From Streptomyces albiflavescens (GTDB taxonomy: Bacteria; Actinomycetota; Actinomycetes; Streptomycetales; Streptomycetaceae), in NCBI RefSeq assembly GCF_014645835.1, contig NZ_BMMM01000027.1:1-64000 (forward strand): a stretch of 64,000 bases of DNA, in the 5' to 3' direction. Shown here one piece after another: positions 8,530-17,721 of the stretch. The notes under the pieces were generated by a model. It worked only from the letters and a program-made list of their open reading frames with translations, ran no database searches and was not told the origin of the DNA. The position numbers and the translations under genes are program-made. How positions within the stretch are numbered: position 1 is the first letter of the stretch; every line of letters starts with the position of its first letter.

Positions 8530-9462
8530 ATGCGGACGTCCGACGAGCTGAGCGAGGCCGACTTCCGGTCGCTCTACCGACGCTTGCGTGGCATTGCCCC
8601 CGGCGGTGCCAACCGCCGGGGCGCCCTGGATACGATCACCGAAGAGCAGGTGCTGGCGGCCGTGCGCGAGGTCCGGTCGGGGCGCGCGGTGTCGCTGGCC
8701 GCCCCCGTGAACACCCGCACCGAACCCGACGACGCCGATCCGGCCCAGCACCGGCTCACCGCCCCGCCCGGCGGCCGACCGAGCTCAGAGGGCCTGGAAT
8801 TCGCCCGGGACCGCTTCGCCATGAACATTCACGGCGACGTGGACAGCCACATCGACGCGCTGTGTCACGTCATCTACGACGGCACGCTGCACGGCGGCAT
8901 ACCGGCGGCGGACGCACTGACGCCGGACGGAGCCGGCGTCCTGTCCATCGACCTGGCCGACGACGGCATCGTCGGACGCGGGGTCCTCCTCGACATCCCG
9001 CGTCTGCACGGCGTCTCCTGGCTCGAACCCGGATCGAACGTGACCGCCGAGGACCTCGTCTGCGCGGAGGCACGGCAGGGGCTCCGGGTCGGCCGGGGCG
9101 ACATCCTCCTCGTACGGGTCGGGCACCGCAGGCGCCGCGAGGAGCTGGGTCCCTGGGACACGGCCAACGCTCGTGCCGGACTGCATCCGACCGCCATGGA
9201 GTTCCTGGCCGAGCGGGGGGTGGCCGTACTCGGCGGTGACGGCAACAACGACACGGCCCCGAGCGCGGCGCGGGGCATCGCGTTCCCGGTGCATGTGCTC
9301 GCCATCCACGCGATGGGGCTGCATCTGCTGGACTATCTGCGGTTCGAGGACCTCGCGCCGATCTGCGCGCGGGAGGGCCGCTGGTCGTTTCTCTGCGTGA
9401 TCGCCCCCCTCCGGCTGCCCGCGGCCACCGGCTCCCCCGTCAATCCCCTCGCGATCCTGTAA
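8530..9462 (+). CDS. cyclase family protein (kynurenine formamidase-like fold)
   Basis: This predicted metal-dependent hydrolase of 310 residues belongs to the cyclase/KynB family. The metal-binding signature is visible as HGDVDSHIDALCHV at about residues 100-113, where family members have HxxTHxDxPxH. The C-terminal part holds GDGNNDTAP and the helix with VHVLAIHAMGLHLLDYL. Members cleave amide, lactone or isatin-type rings, so the substrate cannot be assigned. The ATG at 8530 follows GGTGGGGAC. The last codons (NPLAIL and stop) are the first unit of a tandem repeat that runs to 9561. Confidence 0.78.
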   Translation: MRTSDELSEADFRSLYRRLRGIAPGGANRRGALDTITEEQVLAAVREVRSGRAVSLAAPVNTRTEPDDADPAQHRLTAPPGGRPSSEGLEFARDRFAMNIHGDVDSHIDALCHVIYDGTLHGGIPAADALTPDGAGVLSIDLADDGIVGRGVLLDIPRLHGVSWLEPGSNVTAEDLVCAEARQGLRVGRGDILLVRVGHRRRREELGPWDTANARAGLHPTAMEFLAERGVAVLGGDGNNDTAPSAARGIAFPVHVLAIHAMGLHLLDYLRFEDLAPICAREGRWSFLCVIAPLRLPAATGSPVNPLAIL

Positions 9463-9561
9463 AGACCCGGCCAATCCCCTCACCATCCCGTGAGAGCCGC
9501 CCCATCCCCTCACCATCCCGTGAGAGCCGCCCCATCCCCTCACCATCCCGTAAGAGGCGAA
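9441..9561. repeat. tandem repeat copying the cyclase gene 3' end
   Basis: There are four head-to-tail units, about 30-31 bases each: 9441-9471, 9472-9501, 9502-9531 and 9532-9561. The core is AATCCCCTCACCATCCCG followed by TGA or TAA. The first unit is the coding end of the cyclase gene, and each later unit keeps an in-register stop codon, so the protein end is unchanged. The two inner copies differ from each other by a single base, which points to recent duplication. Confidence 0.9.
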
Positions 9562-9566
9562 CCCGC

Positions 9567-10211
9567 TCAGGCGGTCAGCTGGTAGATGCTTCTGCCCACC
9601 AGCCAGAGCCCCAGCAGCAGCGACAGCGACACGACTGCCTGGTCCTGATGGCTCTCCAGCCATGTACGGAGCCTCCCGAGGCGTGCCCGGGCCGGGCCGG
9701 GGGCGAAGGTCGCGTAGATCTCCATCGTCAGCAGGCTGGAGGTGGCCAGCAGGCAATAGCCCAACAACGCCGCGTACGAAGCCGCATGGGAGAGATCGGC
9801 CTGCACCACGGTGGCGGCACCGGCGGCTACCAACCCCCACGGCTGGAGGAAGAGTGCCAGTCCGGCCGCCGTCCATGGAGAGACCCGGTCGAGCCGCGAC
9901 ATCAGCCCGGACGACTTGTGCCGTGTGCGCGGCCTGCGGCGGGCGTGGTCGGCGTACCAGACGAGCCCGACGCCGAGGGCCAGTTTGGCGGCCAGCGCGG
10001 CCGTGGAGGGCGGGGACCTCGGCGGCGGTGGCTCCCCGCCGGTCATCAGCAGCACCGCCGCGATGATCCCGACGAAGGAGGCCAGCCACGCGAGGACGAA
10101 GGCCAGCCCGTTCCAGATCCCGCCCCGCGCCGACAGCACCAGGACGAATGCGGTGATCGGCAGAGGGTACAAGGTGATCGCCAGGCCGATGAGGACCAGG
10201 TCAAGGACCAT
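9567..10211 (-). CDS. GAP/Sap-family membrane protein
   Basis: This 214-residue integral membrane protein has about six hydrophobic segments. The N-terminus MVLDLVLIGLAITLYPLPIT with the AFVLVLSARGG motif matches the GAP/Sap (sulfolipid-1-addressing protein-like) family, implicated in mycobacteria in lipid export. The ATG at 10211 has GGGGGCAG upstream, and the frame continues far upstream without family sequence. A second family member lies at 16374. It is convergent with the cyclase gene and divergent from the YihY gene. No substrate is indicated. Confidence 0.8.
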   Translation of the reverse strand: MVLDLVLIGLAITLYPLPITAFVLVLSARGGIWNGLAFVLAWLASFVGIIAAVLLMTGGEPPPPRSPPSTAALAAKLALGVGLVWYADHARRRPRTRHKSSGLMSRLDRVSPWTAAGLALFLQPWGLVAAGAATVVQADLSHAASYAALLGYCLLATSSLLTMEIYATFAPGPARARLGRLRTWLESHQDQAVVSLSLLLGLWLVGRSIYQLTA

Positions 10212-10457
10212 CGCTGCCCCCAGGTGGCCTCGCGCTCCCCGCAGCAGCGGCGCCGCCGACATACCGCATGATCCCATCGTCACCGCGCCCGCCCGCACCC
10301 ACAAATCCGCGGTTCCGGCCGGAACGCCACCTCCGGTCCGCCTCCCCCGTATGGCGCAACGGCGCTCGCGCCGCAGGTCCCGCCGCCGCCCGGGGCGGCA
10401 CCCTGGTGGCGTGGTCACGCCCCGGGGCGTGGAGCTCAGGCCCGACCGGGGAGCAGC

Positions 10458-11372
10458 ATGCGCGCAGGCAGAGGATCCGGCTCGCCCAGTGGCGGCAGGG
10501 CAGGCCGCCCGCGCGGGCGGGCGGCGGATCTGCGGGCGCGGCTGCTGCGGCTGAGGAACACCGTCGAGAGGCGGTTCCCGGTGATCACCCGCCTCACTTC
10601 CCACCTGATCGCGGTGAACCTGCTGGACTCCGCGACGCGGCTGGCGGCCCAGGCCTTCCTGACCGCCGTTCCCCTGCTCTTCCTGGTCGCCTCCTTCGCC
10701 CCGCAGGACGTGCGCAACCAGATCGTCACCTCGCTGCAGGACGTCCTGGGCATCGAAGGCTCCGCCGACCAGCAGCTGAAGCTGGTCATGCAGGCCGATC
10801 CCGCAAGCCTGCGCCAGAGCACCGGGGTGGTGAGCGGGCTGATGGTGCTGCTCTCCGCCACCGCGGTCAGCCGCGCCATGCAGCGGCTGTGCCAACGCGC
10901 TTGGCGGTTGCCGAGTGCGGGCGCGAGAGTCGCCGCCTGGAGATGGCCCGTGTGGATCGCCGTCTGGCTGGCCGTGTTCGTTCTGCAGGGGCCGCTGCGG
11001 AACGGATTCGGCGTGGGGCTGTGGCTGGGCCTGCCGCTTCTGCTGGCCACCGAGGTGGGCATCTGGTGGTGGACCCAGCACCTGCTGCTGGCCGCGCGCG
11101 TGCCCTGGCTGCCGCTGCTGCCCGGTGCGCTACTCACCGGGGTGGCCGTGACCGTACTGACGGTGATCGCCAAGCTGTACGTGCCCGCCGCGCTCAACCA
11201 CAGTCTGGACCGGTACGGGTCACTGGGTGCGGTCTTCACCCTGCTGTCCTGGCTGATCGGACTCTGCGTCGTCGTGGCCCTCGGCATCACCGCTGGTGCG
11301 GTCATCGCACGCGAACCCGCCGTGTCCAGGCGCCTCGGTTCACCCGACCGGCCCAACTCGCCGGAATTTTAG
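10458..11372 (+). CDS. YihY/virulence factor BrkB family protein
   Basis: This predicted inner-membrane protein of 304 residues has about six membrane segments. The N-terminal 35 residues are basic and soluble, with Arg-rich RPRGRAADLRARLLRLRN. Family features are LTAVPLLFLVASFAP near residue 70, a polar loop, then repeated hydrophobic blocks and YGSLGAVFTLLSWL near residue 255. The role is unknown; the old RNase BN name for the family was a misassignment. The ATG at 10458 follows GGGGAGCAGC. It is not obviously in an operon with the GMC gene that begins 82 bases after its stop. Confidence 0.82.
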   Translation: MRAGRGSGSPSGGRAGRPRGRAADLRARLLRLRNTVERRFPVITRLTSHLIAVNLLDSATRLAAQAFLTAVPLLFLVASFAPQDVRNQIVTSLQDVLGIEGSADQQLKLVMQADPASLRQSTGVVSGLMVLLSATAVSRAMQRLCQRAWRLPSAGARVAAWRWPVWIAVWLAVFVLQGPLRNGFGVGLWLGLPLLLATEVGIWWWTQHLLLAARVPWLPLLPGALLTGVAVTVLTVIAKLYVPAALNHSLDRYGSLGAVFTLLSWLIGLCVVVALGITAGAVIAREPAVSRRLGSPDRPNSPEF

Positions 11373-11454
11373 CCCGGAGATACGTTGGTGGTCGGGGCAG
11401 ATTTTCCTCTTCAACCGGCGGCATCCGGCGCATGCTCCGAGGACGGTGGCCGAC

Positions 11455-13041
11455 ATGACCGACGCACAGCACTATGACGTCATCGTTATTGGCACCGGTG
11501 CGGGCGGTGGCACGATCGCTCACCGACTTGCTCCCACCGGCAAACGGATCCTCCTTCTCGAACGCGGTGGCTATCTGCCCCGGGAGCGCGACAACTGGGA
11601 TTCCACCGCGGTTTTCGTCAAGGGGAAATACCGGGCTCCGGAATTCTGGTTCGACAAAGACGGAAACCAGTTCCCGCCCGAGGTCAATTACTACGTGGGC
11701 GGCAACACCAAGTTCTACGGCGCCGCGCTCTTCCGTATGCGCCCGGAGGACTTCGGTGAACTCCGCCACCACGACGGCATCTCCCCCGCCTGGCCACTGA
11801 GTTACGAGGAACTCGAGCCGTACTACACGCGGGCCGAACACCTCTATCTCGTCCACGGCCGGCACGGCGAAGACCCGACCGAGGGTCCCACCAGCGCGCA
11901 GTACGCCTACCCGCCGGTCCAGCACGAGCCGCGCATCCAGCAACTGAGCCACGACCTGGAAAAGCAGGGGCTGCACCCCTTCCACCTCCCGATCGGGGTG
12001 AACCTCACCCAGGACGACCGGGGCCGGGCCGCACACACCAGCGCCTGCATCCGCTGCGACCGCGTCGACGGCTTCCCCTGCCTGGTCGGCGCGAAGTCCG
12101 ACGCACAGGTCATCTGTGTCGACCCCGCCCTCGAACACGCCAATGTCGAGATGGTCACCCACGCGCATGTGCAGCGCCTCGCAACCGATGGGACCGGCCG
12201 GAGTGTCACCTCGGTCATCGCGACGGTGGGCGACGGGAACCCCTCGACCGTGGAGTTCAGCGGCGACATCGTGGTCGTCGCCTGCGGCGCCGTCAACTCC
12301 GCGGTCCTCCTGCTGCGTTCGGCCGATGACCGCCATCCGCAGGGCCTGGCCAACAGCTCGGACGTGGTGGGTCGGCACTACATGAGGCACAACAACCTGG
12401 CCCTGATGGCCGTGTCCAAGGAACCGAACGACACCAAGTTCCAGAAGACCCTGGCGCTGCACGACTGGTATCTGGGATCCGACGACTGGGACTATCCCCT
12501 CGGCGGCATCCAGATGCTCGGCAAGTCCGACTCCGAGCAGATCCACGGCGAAGCGCCCCGCTGGGCCGGGGCCGTCGCCCCCGACATGCCCTTCGAGGTA
12601 CTCGCCCACCACGCGGTCGACTTCTGGCTGTGCGGAGAGGACCTGCCCGCCGCCGGCAACCGCGTCACCCTGGACCGGGACGGCGGTATCCACCTGGCCC
12701 TCGACGAGAAGAACAACATCGCCGGGCTGAAGCGACTGCGGCACAAACTGCAGGACATGCTCAGCCACTTGGGCATGCACGAACACCATCTCCTGTCGCG
12801 CAGCATCTACCTGCACAAGGGCATGCCCATCGGCGCCACCGCGCATCAGGCGGGTACGGTCCGCTTCGGCCGTGACCCCCGCAGTTCCGCTCTCGACGTC
12901 AACTGCAAGGCCCACGACCTCGACAACCTCTACGTCGTCGACACGAGCTTCTTCCCGAGCATCGGAGCGGTCAATCCCTCGCTGACGGCCATCGCCAACG
13001 CCCTGCGCGTCGGTGACCACATCGCGGAGCGGTTGCAATGA
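11455..13041 (+). CDS. GMC family oxidoreductase
   Basis: This FAD-dependent alcohol or sugar oxidoreductase has 528 residues. The Rossmann FAD motif VIVIGTGAGGGTIAHRL is at about 9-25, followed by ILLLERG. The substrate half includes YYVGGNTKFYGAALFRM. The C-terminal part ends with the FAD motif SFFPSIGAVNPSLTAIANAL. His-rich stretch LGMHEHHLLSR and GATAHQAGTVRFG are typical of the sorbose/glucose/choline-type group. There is no signal peptide, so it is probably cytoplasmic. The ATG at 11455 is preceded by GGTGG. It overlaps the DUF2252 gene by ATGA and is followed by a GH15 hydrolase, which suggests a sugar substrate (inference). Confidence 0.88.
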   Translation: MTDAQHYDVIVIGTGAGGGTIAHRLAPTGKRILLLERGGYLPRERDNWDSTAVFVKGKYRAPEFWFDKDGNQFPPEVNYYVGGNTKFYGAALFRMRPEDFGELRHHDGISPAWPLSYEELEPYYTRAEHLYLVHGRHGEDPTEGPTSAQYAYPPVQHEPRIQQLSHDLEKQGLHPFHLPIGVNLTQDDRGRAAHTSACIRCDRVDGFPCLVGAKSDAQVICVDPALEHANVEMVTHAHVQRLATDGTGRSVTSVIATVGDGNPSTVEFSGDIVVVACGAVNSAVLLLRSADDRHPQGLANSSDVVGRHYMRHNNLALMAVSKEPNDTKFQKTLALHDWYLGSDDWDYPLGGIQMLGKSDSEQIHGEAPRWAGAVAPDMPFEVLAHHAVDFWLCGEDLPAAGNRVTLDRDGGIHLALDEKNNIAGLKRLRHKLQDMLSHLGMHEHHLLSRSIYLHKGMPIGATAHQAGTVRFGRDPRSSALDVNCKAHDLDNLYVVDTSFFPSIGAVNPSLTAIANALRVGDHIAERLQ

Positions 13042-14456
13042 CCGTCAACCACCCGGCCGATGGCGGCTCCCGGCACCGCACACCGCAGGAGCGAGCCGCG
13101 CGCGGCAAGGCCGCCCGATCTTCCGTACCCCGCTCCAGCCAGGCCGAGTTCGCTCCCTCGGAGAAGCGGCCCGACCCGGTGGACATCATCGAGGCCCAGT
13201 CGGCGACGCGGGTGCCCGAGCTCGTCCCGATCCGCTACGGCAGGATGACCGAGTCGCCGTTCCGCTTCTACCGGGGGGCCGCCGCCATCATGGCCGGGGA
13301 TCTCGCCGACACCCCCCGGTCCGGGATCAGAACGCAGTTGTGCGGGGACGCGCACCTGCTGAACTTCCGGCTGCTGGCCTCTCCGGAGCGCCGCATGATG
13401 TTCGACATCAATGATTTCGACGAGACGCTGCCCGGCCCCTGGGAGTGGGATGTCAAGCGACTGTCCACCAGTTTCGTCATCGCCGGCCGGGCGAACGGCT
13501 TCAGCACCAGGGAGCGCGCCGACGTCGTACAGTCGACGGTCCGGTCCTACCGGGCGTGGATGCGGCATTTCGCCGGGATGGCCAATCTCCCCGTGTGGTA
13601 TGCCCAGTTCGAGAAGGAGTGGGTGGAGGAGCAGTTCGTCCAGGAGGTGGGCGCACGGGCCCGCGACCGCTGGTCCCGGTCGGTGGCGAAAGCACACACC
13701 AGGGACAGTATCCAGGCCTTCGACAAGCTCACCCACATCGTCGACGGGAAGCGTCGCATCGCCCCGGATCCGCCACTGATCACGCCGCTGCACGAGCTGC
13801 TTCAAGGTGTCGAGCGCGGCGCTCTGGAGAAGGTGATCCGGCGTCTGATCGATCGTTACGGCCGGACCCTGCAGTCGGACAGGCGGTTCCTGCTGGAGCA
13901 GTACCGGGTGGTCGACATGGCCCGCAAGGTGGTCGGGGTCGGCAGCGTGGGCACTCGCTGCTGGATCGTGCTCCTGCTCGGCAGGGACGACATGGACCCG
14001 CTGCTCCTGCAGGCCAAGGAGGCCGACAAGTCGGTGCTGGAGCCCTTCGCCGGCTCCGGCGACTACCGGACACAGGGCGAGCGCGTGGTCTCCGGCCAGC
14101 GGCTCATGCAGGCCACCAGCGACATCTTCCTGGGCTGGGAACGGGCCGACGGCTTCGACGGCCGCCGACGGGACTTCTACGTACGGCAGTTGCGGGACTG
14201 GAAGGGCATCGCCGAGCCCGAGTCGATGGTGCCGACCGGAATGCGGGCCTTCGGTGAGCTGTGCGGTGCCACGCTGGCCCGCGCGCACGCGAGGTCGGGC
14301 GACCGGATCGCCATCGCGGCGTATCTGGGCGGGGGCGACGTCTTCGACCGGGCGCTCGTGACCTTCGCCGAGCGCTATGCCGACCAGAACGAGAAGGACC
14401 ACCAGGCACTCGTCGACGCCGTCCGCACGGGGCGGGTAACCGCTGAAGCAGCCTGA
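13038..14456 (+). CDS. DUF2252 protein
   Basis: This 472-residue protein belongs to the DUF2252 family, a kinase-like-fold group of unknown activity. Conserved motifs are present: CGDAHLLNFRLL near residue 98, then DINDFDETLPGPWEWDVKRL near residues 118-137, and VVGVGSVGTRCWIVLL near residue 298, ending with a QRLMQATSDIFLGW block. Its start overlaps the GMC stop by ATGA and GH15 begins 12 bases after its stop, so the three genes form one operon. The substrate is unknown. The presence of HxxN and DxND-like residues fits a phosphotransferase-like fold (inference). Confidence 0.88.
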   Translation: MTVNHPADGGSRHRTPQERAARGKAARSSVPRSSQAEFAPSEKRPDPVDIIEAQSATRVPELVPIRYGRMTESPFRFYRGAAAIMAGDLADTPRSGIRTQLCGDAHLLNFRLLASPERRMMFDINDFDETLPGPWEWDVKRLSTSFVIAGRANGFSTRERADVVQSTVRSYRAWMRHFAGMANLPVWYAQFEKEWVEEQFVQEVGARARDRWSRSVAKAHTRDSIQAFDKLTHIVDGKRRIAPDPPLITPLHELLQGVERGALEKVIRRLIDRYGRTLQSDRRFLLEQYRVVDMARKVVGVGSVGTRCWIVLLLGRDDMDPLLLQAKEADKSVLEPFAGSGDYRTQGERVVSGQRLMQATSDIFLGWERADGFDGRRRDFYVRQLRDWKGIAEPESMVPTGMRAFGELCGATLARAHARSGDRIAIAAYLGGGDVFDRALVTFAERYADQNEKDHQALVDAVRTGRVTAEAA

Positions 14457-14468
14457 AAGGAGACCGCC

Positions 14469-16286
14469 ATGGATCGCTATCCGCCGATCGCCGACCATGG
14501 GCTCGTCGGGGACCTGCAGACCGCGGCTCTGGTGTCGTCGAAGGGGGTGATCGACTGGTTCGCGGCACCGCGCTTCGACTCGCCCAGCGTCTTCGCCGCC
14601 CTGCTCGACCACGACGGCGGCGGCTATTTCCGCTTCGCGCCCGAGCACCCCGAGGGAACCTGGAAGCAGCTCTACTACCCGGACACCGCCCTCGTGGTGA
14701 CCCGCTTCATGTCACCCGACGGAGTCGGCGAGACCATCGACCACATGCCGGTCCAGACGGGCCTGGCGGCGACCGACCGGCACAGTCTGGTGCGGGTCGT
14801 ACGCGCGGTGCGCGGCACCGTGCAGTTCGCCCTCGAATGCCGACCCCGGTTCGACTATGCGCGGGCCACCCATGAACTCGACCTGACGCCCGACACGGCG
14901 ACATTCCGGTCCCCGGGGACGACCGCCTACCTCCAGAGCACCATCCCACTCGATCGGGACGGGCAGGACGTCCGGACCACCATCACCCTCAACGACGGAG
15001 AGACGGCGGCCGTGGTGTTCACCGTGTGCGCGCCGGACGGAGAGGCGCCACCGCCGCCCACCACCGAACGGATCACCAACGAGCTCTGGGAGAACATCGA
15101 CTTCTGGCAGAAGTGGGTGCGTACCTCGCGTTATCGCGGGCGTTGGGCGGCGATGGTGCACCGCTCGGCCATCACTCTCAAGCTCCTCACGTACGCACCC
15201 TCGGGGGCACCGGTCGCCGCCGCCACCATGGGACTGCCCGAACAGGTCGGCGGTGAGCGCAATTGGGACTACCGCTACACCTGGGTGCGGGACGGCTCCC
15301 TGTCGGTGCGGGCACTGCTCGACCTCGGCTTCGTGGAGGAGGCGACCCGCTTCACCCACTGGCTCGGCGCCCGCCTGGCCGCCCACGAGGGACCGGACGG
15401 CGAACCCCTTCAGATCATGTACCGGGTCGACGGCGACCCCCATCTGACGGAGGAGATCCTGGAGCACTTCGAGGGCTACCGCGGCTCCTACCCCGTCCGG
15501 GCCGGCAACGCCGCCTCCGACCAGCTGCAGCTCGACATCTACGGCGAGGCCCTCTACGCCCTGGCCGAGAGCCGCTCGATCGGGGAACAGGCCGGCTATC
15601 ACGGGTGGAAGGGCCTGGCCGGCACCCTGGACTGGCTCGCCGACTCCTGGGACCGGCCCGACGAGGGCATCTGGGAGACCCGGGGAGGACGCAAGGACTT
15701 CACCTACAGCCGGGTGATGTGCTGGACCGCCTTCGACCGCGGTCTGAAACTGGCCGCCGAGTTCAGCAGGCCGGCCGACACCGTCCGTTGGACCCGGGCC
15801 CGTGACACGATTTTCGAACAGGTCATGGAACGCGGCTGGAACGAGAAGGAGCAGACCCTGGTCCAGTATTACGGCGGCGACGTGCTGGACGCCTCCCTGC
15901 TGCTCGCCCCCCGGGTCGGATTCCTGTCCCCCCGGAGCCCCGGCTGGCTCAACACCCTGGACGCCATGGACCGCGTCCTCGTCTCCGACAGCCTCGTCTA
16001 CCGCTACGACCCCGAGGCCTCCCCCGACGGACTGCGCGGCTCCGAAGGAACATTCAGCCTGTGTACGTTCCTGTACGTCGATGCCCTCGCCCGCGCGGGG
16101 CGGCTCTCCCAGGCCCGCTACGCCTTCGAGAAGATGCAGACGTACGCGAACCACGTCGGCCTGTTCGCCGAGGAGATCGGCCCCAGCGGGGAGCAACTCG
16201 GCAACTTCCCCCAGGCCTTCACCCATCTCTCCCTCATCATGGCCGCGACGACGCTGGACGACGCTCTGGATCGGCTCCCGCACTGA
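14469..16286 (+). CDS. glycoside hydrolase family 15 (trehalase/glucoamylase type)
   Basis: This 605-residue enzyme cleaves alpha-linked glucose, probably trehalose or an alpha-glucan. The N-terminal beta domain starts YPPIADHGLVGDLQTAALVS with SKGVIDWFAAPRFDSPSVF, as in actinobacterial GH15 trehalases. The (alpha/alpha)6 domain contains GGERNWDYRYTWVRDGSL near residue 260, and a C-terminal EEIGPSGEQLGNFPQAFTH, which holds a probable catalytic Glu. No signal peptide is seen, so it is cytosolic. AAGGAGA lies upstream of the ATG. It is the last gene of the GMC-DUF2252-GH15 operon. Whether it is a true trehalase is undecided. Confidence 0.9.
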   Translation: MDRYPPIADHGLVGDLQTAALVSSKGVIDWFAAPRFDSPSVFAALLDHDGGGYFRFAPEHPEGTWKQLYYPDTALVVTRFMSPDGVGETIDHMPVQTGLAATDRHSLVRVVRAVRGTVQFALECRPRFDYARATHELDLTPDTATFRSPGTTAYLQSTIPLDRDGQDVRTTITLNDGETAAVVFTVCAPDGEAPPPPTTERITNELWENIDFWQKWVRTSRYRGRWAAMVHRSAITLKLLTYAPSGAPVAAATMGLPEQVGGERNWDYRYTWVRDGSLSVRALLDLGFVEEATRFTHWLGARLAAHEGPDGEPLQIMYRVDGDPHLTEEILEHFEGYRGSYPVRAGNAASDQLQLDIYGEALYALAESRSIGEQAGYHGWKGLAGTLDWLADSWDRPDEGIWETRGGRKDFTYSRVMCWTAFDRGLKLAAEFSRPADTVRWTRARDTIFEQVMERGWNEKEQTLVQYYGGDVLDASLLLAPRVGFLSPRSPGWLNTLDAMDRVLVSDSLVYRYDPEASPDGLRGSEGTFSLCTFLYVDALARAGRLSQARYAFEKMQTYANHVGLFAEEIGPSGEQLGNFPQAFTHLSLIMAATTLDDALDRLPH

Positions 16287-16373
16287 ACGCGGGGATTCCC
16301 GGCCCCTGCGGCAGCAACTCGGTGGTCAGGAAGGACACCACGCGATCGCTCGGATCCCCTACCGGAGGCCACC

Positions 16374-17051
16374 ATGGGTCAAGTTCTCGGTGATGTCCTG
16401 GGTTTTGCGGCGGCCGTCGCCGTCAGCCCGCTCCCGATCGTCGCGATGATTCTCGTCCTCGCCACACCTCGGGGACGGCGCAACGGGTTACTGTTCGCCG
16501 CCGGCTGGGTTCTCGGGCTCTCCGCGCTGGGCGCGATAGTGCTGGCGATCGCCGGACCAGGGGGCGCCTCCTCCAAGAGTCAGCCGGCTACCTGGGTGGG
16601 CGGCCTCAAGCTTGCCCTGGGATTGCTGCTCGCCCTCTTCGGCCTACGGATGTGGCGTCGGCGCCCGAAGGATGCCTCGCAGGCGCAGCTGCCGAAGTGG
16701 ATGTCCACGATCGACCGACTCGCACCGTTGAAGGTGTTCGGACTTGCAGTGGCACTGGCAGCGCTCAATGCCAAGAACGCCCCGCTGACCATCGCCGCGG
16801 CCGCCTCGATCGCTTCGGCCGGGCTTCCTGTCGGGCAGCAGATCGCGTCGCTGGCGATCTTCGTACTGATCGGCTCACTCGGACTGCTGGCTCCGCTGGG
16901 GGTCTTCCTGATCGGGGGCGATCGGGCAAAGACCACGCTCGGCAACTGGAAACAGTGGGCCGCACAGCACAACATCGCTGTGATGGCCGTCTTGTTCTTC
17001 GTTCTGGGACTGAAACTGATCGGCGACGGTATCGGCATTCTCACCTCCTGA
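16374..17051 (+). CDS. GAP/Sap-family membrane protein
   Basis: This 225-residue membrane protein has about six hydrophobic helices and a basic linker (WRRRPKDASQAQLPKW) in the middle. The N-terminus VLGFAAAVAVSPLPIVAMIL with VLATPRGRRNGLLFAAGW is the standard GAP-family opening. It is a paralogue of the protein at 9567. The ATG at 16374 has GGAGG upstream. It follows GH15 by 87 bases and may share its transcript. The family has been linked to lipid or peptidolipid export in mycobacteria; no substrate is known here. Confidence 0.84.
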   Translation: MGQVLGDVLGFAAAVAVSPLPIVAMILVLATPRGRRNGLLFAAGWVLGLSALGAIVLAIAGPGGASSKSQPATWVGGLKLALGLLLALFGLRMWRRRPKDASQAQLPKWMSTIDRLAPLKVFGLAVALAALNAKNAPLTIAAAASIASAGLPVGQQIASLAIFVLIGSLGLLAPLGVFLIGGDRAKTTLGNWKQWAAQHNIAVMAVLFFVLGLKLIGDGIGILTS

Positions 17052-17493
17052 CAGCGGCCACAGAACCCTCCCTCTGGCGAAACATGTCGGATATGCCGGA
17101 GGCCGCCGGGAGTATTTCCCGAAGCGTGCCGGACAGTCCCTTCGGCACACCCCATCCGCCCAGTTCGGAGGCGTACTTGACCTGTTCCGTCCGCCCTCGG
17201 ACGCCGGGGTGACCGACGCGCGCACGTCCCTTTCCCGGGGTGCGGGCGACGTGCGCGCGGGATAGGCTTTTACGGCAAGGTCAGGTTCTCCCGGCGGTTT
17301 TGCGGACGCGGGAACCTCATTCGCGATGATCGACTCTTCCTGCGGAGACCTTTGACGAGCGTGGTGCACCCTTACCCTTCGTTTTCGCAGGGGTGAGAAG
17401 CGGCCGAATCCTTCCTCGAAGGCGTGCCTCGCGCTTTGGGCGCCGTAGTAGTGCCGCCCCAGGGCCCGCAGCGTCCCTGAAAGGGAGCTCGGG
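17052..17493. other. intergenic region with a GC-rich hairpin
   Basis: There is no gene in these 442 bases. The main feature is a perfect 12-base inverted repeat, CGCGCGCACGTC at 17217-17228 and GACGTGCGCGCG at 17248-17259, with a 19-base loop. It may terminate the GAP-family transcript or act as an operator. The promoter of the ferredoxin operon must lie between it and 17494; I see no confident -35/-10 pair. AAGGGAG at 17481-17487 is the ferredoxin ribosome binding site. Confidence 0.6.
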
Positions 17494-17721
17494 ATGAAAG
17501 TTGTCGTTGATCTTTCCCGGTGTCAGGGATATGCGCAGTGCGCGTTCCTGGCTCCGGACGCTTTCCGGATGCACGGCGAGGAAGCGCTGATGTACAACCC
17601 GAACCCCGACGACGTGCAGCGCGAACAAGTGCTGCGCGCCGCGGCGGCCTGCCCGCTCCAGGCCATCCTGGTCGACCAGTTGGAGGGGCGGGACGCACCG
17701 GTGGAGGCGACACCGTCATGA
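17494..17721 (+). CDS. 3Fe-4S ferredoxin
   Basis: This small electron carrier of 75 residues has exactly three cluster cysteines: Cys10, Cys16 (CQGYAQC) and Cys53 in AAACPLQAI. Loss of the usual extra Cys in the first motif, leaving CX5C...CP, is the mark of 3Fe-4S ferredoxins that feed actinobacterial P450s. Its stop codon overlaps the ATG of the FAD reductase and the P450 follows, so it is almost certainly the redox partner of that P450. AAGGGAG precedes the ATG. Confidence 0.92.
   Translation: MKVVVDLSRCQGYAQCAFLAPDAFRMHGEEALMYNPNPDDVQREQVLRAAAACPLQAILVDQLEGRDAPVEATPS

Noticed and set aside
11302..13038. 578-codon open frame opposite the GMC gene
   Set aside because: It lies fully antisense to a convincing GMC oxidoreductase and has no motif; high GC at third positions explains the lack of stops.
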